Part shown: positions 11,274 to 24,596 of the stretch, in pieces
Numbering within the stretch: position 1 is the stretch's first letter
Layout: each line of letters starts with the position of its first letter
Assembly (NCBI GenBank): GCA_036023115.1
Contig: JAYKKT010000061.1
Coordinates: 13,109,501-13,173,500 of the forward strand
Source of the DNA: Brasenia schreberi
Taxonomy: Eukaryota > Streptophyta > Magnoliopsida > Nymphaeales > Cabombaceae
Direction of reading: 5' to 3'
Length of the DNA stretch: 64,000 bases
The notes under the pieces: model-generated
Told to the model about the DNA's origin: nothing
Databases searched by the model: none
Seen by the model: the letters and a program-made list of their open reading frames with translations, nothing else
Position numbers and translations under genes: made by a program

Positions 11274-13040
11274 CAGCCGGAACTTCTCCCTATTCTGTAG
11301 CCTTGATGTCGAGCTACTCTTCTGTTGTTTGGATTTTGTAGTTTCCTCTTTTACGTGATTATATCACTATTTAGTAATATGGGCATGTTTAGACCCACCG
11401 CTAGGGCTTGGAAACGAGCCAAAAGTTGTTGTTTTCCTCTACGAACTAGCTGAAGAGTCTCTGTTTCAACTTACAAGCTTTCATGATCTGAGTGAGCATA
11501 TCATGGACTTCTTGGTGACTCATTTAGTTTAACAAATCATGATATTTAGTTCCACGGCAATCAAAGGCGTAGCTGGAACAAAAATCATGAGGGAGCCATG
11601 GCTTTGGGGAAGCTTAAGTTAGGAGTGTAATGGGTGCCTGCCTATTTTGGATCTAGTAAAATTAGGAAAGAAGGATTTTTTTGATTTGCTGAAATATTAT
11701 TTTCATTAAGCAAAACGATTTTATTTACAAAAGAAAACATTTACCTTTACTAAAAGTAAGAAGAAAATCTTGAAACCGTTAATCATAGGCTGGAAACATT
11801 AAGTCCAAAATAAAAATACAAAAGAACAAAAAAAGGTTAATAAATATATGCGAGAACTAGTTTTCTCGCAAAACATTACATTGAAACAAAGTGTTTATCC
11901 CGTAGAAAAATTTGTGAATCTTGAGGGATGCGAGTATATATGTATATATCACCGTGCATTGAACCTTGGGCTGTACTTATTTCTAATATTTAGATATTTT
12001 AGTGAATGAAAAGGTGAAAATGAATTGAGTTAGCATGGTTAACTTGTTTCACTTAGTTCATATGAGATCGAAGAGATGTATTCCTGCTTTGAGGTGAGGA
12101 GCTACTGCTCCTCCTGGCCCCGCCCGCAACCGACGGATCTGCTCCCATTAATTTGTGGCAGGTCCAATTAGGTTTCACCCTTTGAGTTATTTTACAGTTC
12201 CGCAGAGCTTTTCGGGTCACCTTGATGATTTGTTTGCTATTCTTTTCTTCATAGAGTCGGTCATGCACCGCAACGTTAGGCAAGAACAGTCCAATAGGCG
12301 ATGTATCCATGTGAGAAATTCTTCTCAAATCGATCAACCACAGCTCTGATTCTACGAAGTTGAACAAAATCGAATGAAATCAATAGAAAATTTGTGGGAC
12401 TTTAAGGTTTCTATAATGACATCGAATCAGGGTTTAACCTAGATATTGAATAGTTCATTAGAAACTTGAAGAAGTTGGATCTAGATCTAAGAAGTTGGAA
12501 TTGGATTTGAGTCTTTATTTTTTCTTATAGTTGATTTGAACTGAACAAGCTTGTACAGCTGAAGGGGCCAGCTCGTGTTCGCGTGATTTAGATCATGAAC
12601 CAAACACAAATGAGCTCAGCACAAGCTGAACCAAACTGAGCTGCAGATAGTTCAATTCGTTTATGAGCCCTACGACATAAGCTATCTTCGAGTCATTTTT
12701 AATACCCAACATTACAAGTTCCTCTTTATAGTTGCAAAAATCCATCTATGATATCATAGAAGTCCATGGGAGTAGACTCAAACCATATGTAGAACAAGCT
12801 GATATAGTCGTTAAATACTCCGTGAACTACGAATTATTAGGAACCATAAGGTGAGATTTTTGGATGTGGTTCTCAATGCTGCTTCGTTAAAAACTTTCGC
12901 ATTGTGGTGAGGGCTCAAACCTCTTTTTGGGTTTAGGTAGCGCCTAACAACAACTTCTCCCACATCTAAAGTGAGTCGGCTGAAGTAGGACGGATTCTAC
13001 TTGCCATCACCATTCGGTAAACCTCCTTTAGTTTGAGGTT
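11274..13040. other. Intergenic stretch, no gene recognised
   Basis: 3' flank of the AIR12-like gene followed by AT-rich DNA. A 104-codon minus-strand frame at 12053-12367 matches nothing I know. Around 12530-12720 there is GAGCTC-rich sequence suggestive of a decayed non-autonomous element, without definable ends. The last part (about 12870-13040) may be the decayed 5' LTR of the gypsy remnant that follows. Confidence 0.45.
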
Positions 13041-13060
13041 AGGATCGATTTGGTGACAAT

Positions 13061-15130
13061 TTAGTATTAGAGCATTCAAAGCCTCGCGTCGAGGCAATTC
13101 ATCGACAAGAAGTTCAGATGGAGCAATCCGGATCAGATCTGGACGGTGGAAAATATTTCAGGCAAAATTTTGGTGGAAATTCTGCAACAGATGGACACAT
13201 ATGATGTCTCTCAATGGATCTGAGTGAGGTAAGCTTAAATTACCTTGATCCATAGACGATCTATCAAAGAGTAATAGGTCTAGACTCAACTCAATACGAT
13301 CTAACTCAGATCGTGCAACCAACGTTGACGTTCTTGAAGAACGACTCTGGAAGTGCAGAAAGTTAGGACAAATTTCCCCTAATCTGTTTGCGCAAGTAAT
13401 TACATACGTTCTGCAGACCCTTAAGCAGCATTCCGAAGAAGAAATCTCAATCTAAGTGTGAGAAATTGAGATACATTATAGATCTGATCATATCCATACT
13501 GATCTGATCGGAATTGGCAAATAAATTTTGACAAGTTCTGATGAATTACAGATCTGAAAATTGAAGCTCATGAGTTGGGTGTTTTGAGCTAATTTTGCTA
13601 AAGAAAATACTAACCAAGCTGATTAAAGAGTCAAGAACAAATCTGCAACATAAAGAGTTGTGGATCCGCGCAAAATATTCAACATCAAAGCAGATACAGT
13701 CATTGCAAAGGCGAGTTGCAGCAGGTTTTGTCTTGACTGCAGAGACAAAAAATAGAAATTCGTGCATAGTTATTTTTTATAACCAAACGGAAGAATTTTT
13801 GTACCAAAATTTGTGTGCGAGTAATACGGAGGTTGTATTTGATCATGCTTAGCAAAAATTGGCTATAATAGTTTTGTAATCGGGATATCCATCCACCGAT
13901 GGTAACTAAAACCGTTGTGTTGTTGACAGAACAACATTCGGGTCTTTTAATAGATTGTAAGTCGGTTGTTTGAGTCGTGTAAGTCTGTATTCAGTCTTGT
14001 GAGAGTATCTAACTAATCAAGAAGATCACTAGTTAAGTCTCTAAGTTTTGCAAGAAGTCTTGTAATCCATTACAATCGACATGGGCAAAGAAAGAAAGGA
14101 AATGGCTGAAGACGAGAACAGACCTACATCAGAGGCGGTGATGATTCAGACTAGCTAGCCTCCAAGCAATTCAAGCCCAATTGCAAGAGAGCCAAGACAA
14201 GCTCTCACTAAGGCTTGATTCGTGGCAGGAATAATGACAACAAAACCGGCCAGAAGTTGACGGAAGAGAGGCTCATCAACCGAGCAATCCTCTGGTTGCA
14301 AATGAGGGTGATACGGCACACCTTCCTAACCTTTCATCGAATTAAAATTCTATCATTCAAAGGTGTCCAGGAGAAAAGTTAATTGATAACTTCTTATAGG
14401 ACTTTGAGAGACATGTAGAGGTTTCTCAAGTGGCCGAGGAGAACAAAGTACTGATAGCTACTTTATTTTTAAAGGATGATGCAAACCTATGGTGGAGAAC
14501 TAGGGAGTTAGTTGTCATGGAAGGAGGTGCAATACTACCTTTCACTTGGGAGAGTTTCAAAAAGGAATTGAGATTACAATTCACGCCCACTAATTGCAAT
14601 TGAAGGACCCATAAGTTAATCAAGCAACTCAAACAAACAAAGTTACTTCACGAATATGTGAGGAAGTTCAATACTCTAGATGTCAAAAATATGAGCGAAG
14701 AGGATAAACCATATTATGTTGAAGGGGGTCTTCAACCTTGGGCTCAAGTAGAGCTATGGAGAAGGGGGGTGATCGTAACGGAGGCTATAGCAGTCATGGA
14801 AGCCTTTGTGGACTTCTAAACCTCAAAACATGGGATGACGAATATACAAAGAAGAAAAAAATATGAGAAAGAAAATGACAAAAATAAAATAAAAAATGAA
14901 AGAAAAAGAAAAGAGCAATGGTTGACCCCAAATGGTAGTCAAAATAACAACAAGGGCAGATGATCATGTACTTACTTCATTTGTAAAGGCTCACACCTTA
15001 TGAAGTTTTACGGAAAGAAGGCAAAGATAGCTACAATTCTAGTTGAAGGCGATGTATTTGGGGCTAACATAAGTGGTGCCTAGGCCGCAAGCCTGAAGCT
15101 GCCATTCAGGCCCACACGGCTATGGTAACG
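13061..15130 (+). mobile_element. Ty3/gypsy retrotransposon remnant (leader and gag)
   Basis: A decayed tRNA-Met-type primer site (TTAGTATTAGAGC, 13061-13073) is followed by about 1 kb of leader and a gag region starting near ATG 14081. No protease, RT or integrase follows and no 3' LTR was found, so only the 5' end of the element remains. The LTR left of the primer site is too eroded to delimit. Confidence 0.6.
14081..15040 (+). pseudogene. Gypsy gag, broken
   Basis: The ATG at 14081 opens MGKERKEMAEDENRPTSEA, then hits stops. From about 14370 several frames together read as a plant Ty3/gypsy gag: FERHVEV, then LIATLFLKDDANLWWRTREL, then the capsid stretch FTWESFKKELRLQFTPTN, then LLHEYVRKFNTLD. 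Near 14965-15000 a partial zinc knuckle remains (CTYFICKGSHLMKF; the spacing of C, C and H fits CCHC but the last Cys is lost). At least four stops interrupt it, so it cannot give a functional capsid protein. The match to the retrotransposon gag family rests on the WW-R and F-LRLQF pattern. Confidence 0.75.
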
Positions 15131-15922
15131 ATTTTATTTCAAATTCGATTGGAAAAAAAGAAGAGAAAAAGAAGAGGGATTGGTTCAAAGAGAGTTTCAA
15201 TGATTTTTAGAGGTACACTATTTTTTATTTGATGTATTGATTTTATTTTCGATCAAAATGAAAATGATATCTTTATTTTTTTATTAGTAGGAAATATGGT
15301 TAAGTCACGTCTCTTCTTATTTTACATGATGTTGATACAAACATACTCATGTTTCTTGATTTTTTTTTTTACTTTTTTATTTTATTTTATATTTTTTTGT
15401 GAGGTTCAATAAAAGGTACATGTTGTTTGATTGGTAAAAAAATAAATGAAATACCAGTACATGAAATAAAGAGAAGAGAACACTTAGGGTTGTGTAGGAG
15501 GGGAGAGAAAATTATGAGAGATAATTTGTGTATTTTTGAAAAAAAAAGATGTGCCGAGACTGGAGAGTGAAAAGACTGTGCAAACAGTAATCTCCTCTTA
15601 TAGAGTTCTCCTCCCAAAAGTCGATTATCCCAAAATTCATACTCGAACCTCATTTGGTTCAGATTGGGTATCTGAAACCATGTATCCGCATGTAGTTTCT
15701 ACTTGGAAATGGTTTAGAAAATGCGACTGATCTAAAATACCCGACAGTATTCATGAATACAAGAGTTATTTTCAATTTCGTCTTCCACCTTCCATATCTA
15801 TATTGCGAATCTGATTCTGCATTCGTTTTGGAATAACCAAATACCTCAAATTGGATAAACCACTGTCCTGACAGATACAGAATATAGTTTTGGATTCCAA
15901 GTGCTTTTAGGAGTCGCCAAAA
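15131..15922. other. Intergenic stretch upstream of LOG-like gene
   Basis: AT-rich with A- and T-tracts. The stretch 15150-15260 resembles 37320-37450 (AAGAAGAGAAAGA-rich, then TTCAATGATTTTT), so it is a dispersed repeat of unknown class. The last few hundred bases should contain the promoter of the gene starting near 15900-16140. I see no clear TATA box. Confidence 0.45.
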
Positions 15923-16156
15923 ATGGCGGCTCAGAGGGTCGCCGTAACGTTGCTTTACGGTCTGGATGGTTTTCTTGCTGCTTTTTCTGCATCCCAAGTC
16001 TTAATTAGTGACTCAATGGCGATTCCATTCCTTTGTTTGATTCCCAAAATCGCAGAGTTGAGAAAGCGGCAAATACGCGAGTGCAACTTTCATTTCGTAG
16101 AGAAAGGCCGCGAAGAAACCAAGAGAGACGCCGACTTCGATGGCGGGTACTATTGA
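15923..16156 (+). other. Possible upstream ORF overlapping the LOG-like start
   Basis: A 77-codon frame (starts MAAQRVAVTLLYGLDGFL) that overlaps the presumed start codon at 16140 in another frame and stops at 16154-16156. No similarity is recognised. It could be an overlapping upstream ORF that lowers translation, or a chance frame in the 5' leader. Confidence 0.3.
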
Positions 16157-16348
16157 TTGCCGGACTTTGGTCGGGAATCCCCTTTGGCAGTTGGAAAACC
16201 TTCTGCCGATGCAGACACGGATATCACCATCATCGGGACTTCGCGTTTCGAGGTTTCATTGCTTTCCGAGAAATTCGTTTTGTAGGAGCCAGTCGATGAA
16301 TTTTGTGGATAGGAGAAGTTCAAGCGAGGTTACCAACCCTCCCCTCTT
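16140..16348 (+). CDS. Probable first exon (transit peptide) of the LOG-like gene
   Basis: Reads MAGTIDCRTLVGNPLWQLEN and continues with about 50 residues rich in Ser, Arg and Phe and poor in acidic residues, as in a plastid transit peptide. The frame closes at a stop right after 16348, where GTAATT (16349-16354) could be a splice donor. Another GT lies after GAG at about 16328. It lies on the same strand as, and upstream of, the LOG-like exons at 30483-31640, with no other gene between except TEs. The link to those exons is an inference. The phase required by the next recognised exon does not follow directly from either donor, so at least one small middle exon should exist, and I could not find it. 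Confidence 0.45.
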
Positions 16349-18994
16349 GTAATTGTTTTCTTTATTTGTTGGCATCCCTTCGTTGTGCATGTCCAAAGTT
16401 GCTTCTTTCGCTGGTCCTTTCGAGGTTGTCGATGTGTGTTTACTGTTGTTCATTCGCTTGGTGTCAATTAAAAATCACGCCACCCAGTCAGTGAAGTTTA
16501 TCGAAATCTATGGTGCTTTTGTCCTTTCTGTTGGTAATTGTAGGAAATCAAGCAAGTGTAATGCGCTCAATTAATACACAGGATTTTGATAGTTTGTCAG
16601 TTAATTGAACATCTAACCATGTAAGTTGCATTTGTGAGAGGGTATAGTTTGTTTGTAGAAAGATGAAGAAACTGATTGAAATTAGTGTAATGGATAAGTA
16701 GTACCAAGAACTTGTGATTGCATTTCTTTTTATCTCTTAATGTTGAGAATGTTGTGGTTGTGGTTAGCGTTGACTTATCTCTGTTTTTAGGCTTGGAGAT
16801 TTGGATTTGTTTGGGATCAAATTAGGTGATAGCTCTTGGGCTATGGACCTCACACCGATTCTCCATCCATTCTACCCGAGCTTAGCATTAGCAGGTGGTT
16901 TATAGGGAAAGTGGCTTTATGCAGTGACACGGGAGTGTCTAACTTGGGTATGGATCTAGTAATATGGAAGACCCGATCCGACATCATCAATGCCCTTTGC
17001 ATTTCCCATGCATGAGATAAAATTAAGGGATCTTTTGGTTTTTCGTCGAGTCTTAATGGTTTAGTTCAACTCCCTAAGTGCCTAGTCATTTTTCTTAGTT
17101 GCATTTTCTATCTTTCTCCTAGTATTACTACAATTTGTTGTTTCCAGGAACCCTTTACATTTATTAAGAGACTCATTCTTTGAGTCATTAATCTGATTAA
17201 GAAGCTTTATTACTAGTTATTAATCTAATTGATTATTCCTGTGTATTGTCGTATCCCTAGAAAAGTCACTTAATGTAAATGCCCTTTTTTAAGAGCCATT
17301 TTCTATTTTTGATTCTCATGTACATCCATATAAGCATCTAGCTCGATTTTAGTTGGGATAATCTAATTCGTTTTATGAATAAAAGTTCATCTTTATTTTT
17401 CACTTTCCTCTTGACTTTGTGCACTTAGAGTGGTTGAAGACCTTATCTTAGCCCTCACACAAGCTAAACGGCAGTAAATGCCTTACCTTAGCCCTCAGAC
17501 AAGCCAAGTGGAGGTCCTATGTATGGTGCCTGGGTGTGATTAAAGAAAAGGTGTGCTTTGTCCTATGCATGGTGCCCGTGTGTCAATAAAGAAAAGGTGT
17601 GCTTTGTGCTTGATTTGTTTCTATGAGACCTTTGGATCGGGCTTGCTTTCCTAAGAAACTTGCATCATGCAGCCCCAATTTTGTTGCAGATGGTGATGAG
17701 GGTTGTTTATTGCACCTGGCTTTTCATTATTTACTAGCTTTGGTTGTATGAGCTGAAGCTATAATTATGTAGTATTCCATGCTAGGCACTTTTAGCCTCT
17801 ACAAGCAAATTTTGCTCTCATGAGTAATAGATTGATCGTTTCATTGATATAAAAAGAGACTCTGGGTCATGATGAACACAGAAATCCTTGTTTCCTACTT
17901 GTTCTATCACCATTTACTAAATTCTATTCACAAAACATGGAAATTCGGCACAATGATGCAGGCAATTCATAACGTTGCTTTCTTTGTGCATATTCTTTTT
18001 ACCTGAAAGATGCTATCAGTTCAAACAGAGACAATGTGTACTTTCTTTTTCTCATCTGTCTATGACTTGACTCAAGGATATGATTACACCAAATGGCTAT
18101 ACCGTATGAAGTGGATATGGGGTTCGTTTCAGTCCTACTCTAACCATTTGTGCATTCTAACCTCCAATGGATTTATCTTGTCAGTTCATATATGAGCCAA
18201 TTTACCTTAAAGATAATGAAAAAAATCTATTTTTATCACTTGACTGGAGGATTTGATTACACTTAATGATTACGTTGCACTTAGTGGATCTAGTTGGTTA
18301 TTCTGCTCCTATTTGACAATATGTTCATTCAAAACTGCAAGAATTTGGTTGCTACCTGAATGATTAATTGGAAAACAATGATGAGTATGACCAATGGTAA
18401 AATGCAGCTCTTTTACGTGACATTTTGAAGACTTACCTTCTCCTGGTCAAGTTTGTTGGTTTTTCCATCCATCATCATTGTTGCAACCTTCCTACTTGTT
18501 CTTGAATCTGTAACGTTCCCATGGAGACATAGGCATACATGGACCATAGAATGTGGTTGCTGGAATCAGAGGGTGGAATTTATATATATCTGCTAGCGAC
18601 ATTTTACAGCAGTTATGCATGCCTAATGAAAGAAGATTTACATTGGTTTCATAAGTACAATCAAGTGTAAAGTTTTTTAGAAACCAAGCTTTGATAATTC
18701 AGCTGATAAGTTATATATATTAGTCTTTAGAGAATGAGGAAACTTGTCAACATGGTCTATGCACACCCACAAAAAGAATACATGTTCTTTTGGGAATGTT
18801 ATGCGTGCTTGATCAAATAAATATGTATGCAGAAATAAAATCAAGCATTTGATAAATTTTGTCAACTACCAACATTTGATAATTAAGTTTATATTTTGTC
18901 TTTCTTTCTACGAAGTCACAGAATTTTGGGAACTTATCAACATCATTCCTGCTGGCGCACAGAACTGACAGATGTACTTTGGGGTGATAGCATT
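16349..18994 (+). other. Presumed intron sequence of the LOG-like gene
   Basis: No coding exon recognised. It includes a partial tandem repeat at about 17500-17610, where two copies of a sequence containing AAAGAAAAGGTGTGCTTTGT occur. The intron continues through the nested TEs to about 30482. Confidence 0.4.
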
Positions 18995-19156
18995 TGTTGA
19001 TTAAAAACGTGGACAATAAAAAATGGAATCAGCAATGAGCAATGGAGGAAAATGATGGAGGAGTGAGTTCACTTGCAGCAACTGCACTCTCTCTCATCTT
19101 TTCTTATTTTAACGCTTAGGATTTAAGCCCTATTATTTTATTATATACAGGACTCA
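18995..19156 (-). repeat. Copia B 3' LTR, outer part
   Basis: Matches 29750-29910 of the 5' LTR (TGTTGATTAAAAACGTGG against TGTTCATTAAAAATGTGG, then the shared GCACTCTCTCTCATCTTTTCTT). It is interrupted by the RTE LINE at 19157. The last 13 bases (19144-19156) are the LINE's target-site duplication. Confidence 0.9.
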
Positions 19157-20916
19157 CAACAACAACAACAACAACTAAGCCTTTTCCCATATAGGGTCGG
19201 CTACATGGATTCTTTGTTTCCACATAACCCTATCATGTGTCATACTAGCAGTTAACTCAATATAAACTAGATCATTCTTTATTGTTTCTTTCCAACACTT
19301 TTGTGGTCGTCCTCTTCCTCTTTTGACATTTTCACAATCTAGTTTTTCATATCTTCTTACGGGAGTGCCCTTTGGTCGTCTTTCTATATATTCAAATTAT
19401 TTAAAATGATTTCCCCTCATTTTATCCTCTATTAGTGTTACACCCAATTTGTTTCTAATAACCTCATTATGTATACGGTCTTTCTTTGTGTGACCACTCA
19501 TCTATCTCAATATCTTCATTTTTGCTATGGATATCTTTTGTACGTGTTGATGATTAATTGCCCAATACTCAGAAGTGAGAACCATAAAACATAGTAAGTT
19601 TAATTGTTGCTCTGTAATATTTACCTTTCAACTTTAATTATATCTTCTTATCACATAGAATACCTTACGCCCCTCTCAATTTTAAACAACCGGCACTAAT
19701 TCTATATCTAACATCTCTATCATTTTTTCTATCAATCTAAAAAATTGATCCTAAATATTTAAAACTTTCCTTTTGAGGGATGCAATGTGTATCAATTTTA
19801 ATTTCTATCTTATAAAGTACCCAAATGATCAAACTTACATTTGTTTGTTCTACTAAGTTGCAAGCCTTTATTTTCTAATGTTTCTCTTCTTAGTTCTAAT
19901 TTCCCATTAACTTTTTCCTTAGACTCATCATACACCAAGGTACTTCATCTTTAATATATTTTGTTAACTCATCAATGACCAATATAAAAAAATATGGACT
20001 TAAAGTTGATCCATGATGTAACCCAATATTAATTTCAAAGGAGTTTGTCATTCATTCATGAGTCCTCGTATATGTTTTTGCACCATCGTACATGTCTCGT
20101 ATAAGATTTATAGATGTTAATGGGGCACCTCTCTTTTCTTAGGTTCTCCAAAGAACATCTCTTGGCACCTTATCGTAAGCTTTTCATAGATTAATAAATA
20201 TCATGTGAAGGTTCTTTTTGTCTCTAAAATTTTCCATAAAATGTCTCAATAGGTAAATCGCTTTAATAGTAGATATATCGGGCATGAATCTAAATTGGTT
20301 CTTCATTGTACTTGGTACTTGTCTTAAGTTCTTAACCTATATTCGATAATTCTTTCTCATAATTTCATAGTATGGTTCATTAACTTGATACATAATTTGC
20401 ACAATTATGAATATCTTCATTGTTCTTATGTATGGGCTATGTCACACAGGTGCGGGTGCTGGTGCGGGATATGACAAATTTCAAAAAATTTGGGTGCGGC
20501 GAGCAAAACAAGTAAAGAACTACTAATTTCATCCTAATACACAAATCAATCAAAAGAAAATCAGGATTTGCATATCAACAATATTATCATTTATCAACTA
20601 TGAACAATATTAATGTTTGATAAATGAAATGAACATGTACCTGATAAATTATAGATATTCACTATCAACAATATTATCAACTGAAGGGACTATTGAATTA
20701 GTGAGTTCCATATTAAGAGTATGCAAATCTTGGTTGTCATCTAAGTGATATTCCTCCAGGTTTGCATCCTAATATTTTGATGCTCTTTCACTGCAATATA
20801 TTCAAATAAATAGGAAGAAAAGATCAAATATAATCATCATGATTAATAAAAAAGAAAACAATTTTGAAAGATTAGTAATTTTTACCTGTACTGAGCATTA
20901 GATCGTGAAACCAATC

Positions 20917-22740
20917 TCATATTTGAGTGGACATAAACCAAGTCTTCAACATGACTACTGATAGATTGTTCCTTTCGATATTGTGAATTTGAGAATATGT
21001 ACTCCAATTTCTTTCACAACAAGATGAAGTAGCAGTTTGAGATAATAATTTTGATGCAAGCTTTTGAAGAAAAGGCATCTCAAAGTCTGGCACAAGAAAA
21101 CTTTCCATATTCAGAATTTACTTGCGTATGTAGGTATGAGTCATGATAAATCCTTCCCAAATGGCTATTCTTTACTAATTCAAGATCTTGATTAGGAGAA
21201 CAACTCCCAATGCTCTCATGCAACCATTTCTTCCCATAATATCTTGGATTTAAAGAATGTGCTAAACAATGCAAGGGAGCGTTGCTTTTGTCCCATCTTA
21301 AAACTAATATAGAATGAATATGATCATAAAATGATGATGTATCATGAAATTCTTTTCCCTTGTGCTTCAAAATTATTGACTCAACTTTTTCAATCATGGT
21401 ATCCTACATTTCATAAACTTTATGAAGCAGTGGTTCATCTTTATCAACTTCTCTCAACATCTCCCACATAGACTATGTGAATTTAAGAAAATATGATACT
21501 TTATCCCACCATAAATCATTAAGAATAATAGTCTTCACTGCTTGGGCCCTTGTTTGATCTTCAACCTTATTACCACGGTATGCATCCCAACTTGGATCAG
21601 TAACCATCTGAACCAATGATGTCTTTATTGTGTTGAATCTTTTTACCATCACAATCAAAGAAGCAAAACGTGTTTCTGCAACCTTCAACAACTTTAAATG
21701 AAAATGTCTATTGAATATCGCTGAAATTAAATGGTAATTCATTACAAAATTCTTTATCTTCATACAATCTACTGCCATATCTTCAATCCATGAACACAAT
21801 TCATATGCACGAAGATTATCTTTATCTTCTGATGGCTTACATATACGAGAAAGAGCCAAATTTAAATTATGAGTTATACAAGGTATCCAAAAAATGTGTG
21901 GATAATTACCTTCCAAACTTAACCCTGCACTTTTGCAATTAGATACATTATTAGTGATTATTTGTACTACATTATCTGGTCCAACACTCTTAATAACTTC
22001 TACAAATAAATCTTTCAAGTATCCTGCAGTTTTAATTTCTCCATATGCATCAACCAACTTTAAAAATATTGGTCCACTAATTGAATAAGCAATGAAATTA
22101 ATGAGTGGACGCCTTTGAATATCACTCCATCCATCAGAAACACCATTAGTTTCTCATGAAAACTTCTTATGTTCTAAAAGTCTTTCAAAATGGCTTTTTC
22201 TTCTTTAAGAATAATGGTTCGCAATTTTTCAGAACTTTGAGGAACATAACCATGTAAATTACAATTAGCCAATGAAGTGACAAGATCTTTCCAAGATGGA
22301 TTTCTTGCTACATTAAAAGGAAGTGAACTTGAAAAGAAAAATCTTCCAACCTTTCTATCCATCTCCTCCCTTCCAACTACATTAAATGATTTTTCAATTG
22401 ATCCTCCTCTAAAACCTTTAAATTCACTTTGCATTAACTTTTTTTTCTTTTCTGCATCTTCTTTATATCCAAATAATAGAATATTTGATCCTTTTTCACT
22501 CCTTTCGTTCTTTTTTTCATACTCATCTTGCTTTTTCAATAATTGTCTTCGTAAATCCTCATCCACATTCGGACATGCTCTTATACTATGTTTTGATAAT
22601 TTTAAAAGATGTGCCTTCACTCTGGTATATGATCCTGTAAAACTCATGTTGCAAAATTTACACATAAAATGTGTATTACCTCCACCACCTTCGTATAATT
22701 CTCCCTTTTATACGTACATCCACAATGGTGCATCATCATG
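20917..22740 (-). pseudogene. hAT-1 transposase, several breaks
   Basis: The minus strand reads, in order: DAPLWMYV at about 22715-22740; a BED zinc finger (CKFCNMSFTGSYTRVKAHLL, with H and C ligands just after, 22570-22665); a lysine-rich linker; the DUF659 RNase H-like core (frame 22057-21473, with KLVDAYGEIKTAGYLKDLF and WIPCITHNLNLALSRI); and the C-terminal hATC dimerisation domain (frame 21108-20917, with LLSQTATSSCCERNWSTYSQ). The transposase would cut the element out and join it to an 8-bp staggered target. Stops at about 22140-22180, 21470 and 21400 and between the blocks break it, so the copy is not autonomous unless some breaks are introns or base-call errors. The family is clear. 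Confidence 0.9.
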
Positions 22741-24596
22741 AGGTATTGAAGGTTCTAAAACTTTTGTTATTGATCCTGAACTTGAAAGAACACTTCCACC
22801 AGAACTCCCAATAGGGCCAGTACCAATTGATACTCCTTTTCATTTTCTATTGTCGATCATTTTTAGGATCAACTCAATTCACAATTTCAAAATCTGATTC
22901 GAAAAACAAATATCAAAAACAACAAATAAGAGATGGAGTTAGTCATAACATTCATATACCAGCAGAAGAGAAGACTTAATAATACAATAAACAAAAACAA
23001 AATTTTGGAGTTGCAACTTGCAATCATCAAGAATTAGAGCAAAAGAGTCACTAAATATTATCAGCTCTCAAGTACCAGGCTATAACCTAATATGAGAAAA
23101 GTCAGGTTCCCTTTCCAGTATATCAATCATTCTGACCCACATATGGTACTAAATGGATAACCAGCAGTTCACTGATGTACTGATGTCACACTTGCATAAC
23201 ACAAGTGATGCAACCTATTTCACACAGATATGAGATATCTATGAGGGTGCAAAGCCTCTATTCAGAAATTTAAAAATTCATGGATAGAAGCAAGTATGTA
23301 TGTTTACAGAATTCTGTGATACCTGTCTAGAATTCACTTGATTTAAACAAACAAAACGCCCATTTTGGGTAAGCTATTACTTATTACCAAAATAATTATT
23401 GGTGAATATTCAGTTAAACATAAGAAAAGGTACAAAAGGAAAGTATAAACATAGCTAGTAGTATCCCAAATCTGAGCCCTCCCTGCTAGAGCCATAAAAG
23501 GACGCCTCAGAAAATAATAATGATGTGTCACTGATATCCACATGTATGATAAAAGTACAAACTGCCGCATATCAGTAGACCAGTAAATCATTCATTGGAT
23601 TGCCATGAATTAAATAGCCAAGATGCCAGATAACATTTTATGCACACAGGTGCAATATGCTATGCAAGACAGTCATTCCTAAAGAACCTTTGGTCTAATA
23701 GAAATCAAGCCCTTATAGCATAGTAATAAAAACAACATAGCCACGAACATATGAAGGTAAGGCTTGGGTAATGAAACAGCCACACACTGCATGTGAATCT
23801 GCCCATAAAGAGGAAAAACAAAAACCGTTTTTGCAGCCATCCAAGAGATACCAAATCAACAGATTACCTTTACAATGGAAAATCTGTATTCCAGTTCTTC
23901 TAGCACGAAGAGCAAAGAACTTTCCGTCTGCACACCAATAGTCTCTTGCAAACACAATGTGGACTCCCCAGTTGAACCATTAGTGCAACATAGGACTCAA
24001 GGAGACCTCTAGAGAAAAATGATGCACCTCTCAATATCTCTAGTGTCAAGTCCATTTTCCCACATCGTTGCTTTGAGGGTTTAACCACAGTGGTGCAGTT
24101 ATAAAGTCTCAACTGAGTTGTGCTACGAGTCGGAAGTGTGGCAATAGGCAAAGCAGAGTGAGGCCTTGCGGCTTGCCCTACTTCAATGACTAAGGGTTTG
24201 TGTCATCAATGAGTAGAGCGAATTAGTTAGCTATTTTACCTCAGGTGCGATCAATGTAAGAGTCCCTCGAAGGAGGCCTTATCTGCCGGTCGCCTGAACT
24301 GAAAAGGAGACAGTGAGGGAGAGAAGGGAGACGGTGGCGCAGAGAAGACGGTGAGGGACAGCGGAGCGGCGTCTGAACTAGCATAGCGACGTCTGAACTG
24401 AAGCCAGCAATGAGTCCACCCTTTTATACATGTGACCTAAAGAATTGGACGAAAATGACCATCGACATGTTGCCTCCACCCGTTATCGGCCTCGACACAT
24501 TGACCATGTCGCATTTCTACGACACGGTGTCGGTGTCGCTGTCGCACCCGTGTCGATGCCGACACCCCACCTCCTAGAGGTGTCTGTGTGACATTA
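22741..24596 (-). other. hAT-1 5' region, non-coding
   Basis: Between the transposase start and the right terminal repeat. No coding sequence recognised. The stretch 24290-24420 is GA/GC-rich, and GTGTCGG/CCGACAC-type motifs are densely repeated at 24480-24590. It presumably holds the transposase promoter and leader. Confidence 0.5.

Larger units (their letters stand above)
20437..24596 (-). mobile_element. hAT-1: hAT DNA transposon inserted in RTE-A
   Basis: A 4.16-kb element. Its ends share ATGTCACACAG as inverted repeats (left CTATGTCACACAGG, right reverse complement TAATGTCACACAGA). It is bounded by the 8-mers TGTATGGG (20429-20436) and TATATGGG (24597-24604), an 8-bp duplication with one change, as expected for hAT. 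Removing it restores the continuous RTE-A sequence. It encodes a BED/DUF659/hATC transposase on the minus strand (20917-22740). GTGCGGGTG and GTGTCGG-like motifs are repeated near both ends, typical of transposase-binding subterminal repeats. The exact terminal two bases are uncertain. Confidence 0.92.

Noticed and set aside
12053..12367. 104-codon minus-strand frame
   Set aside because: No recognisable family, no promoter or intron context, and it sits in repeat-like DNA. It is not listed as a gene.
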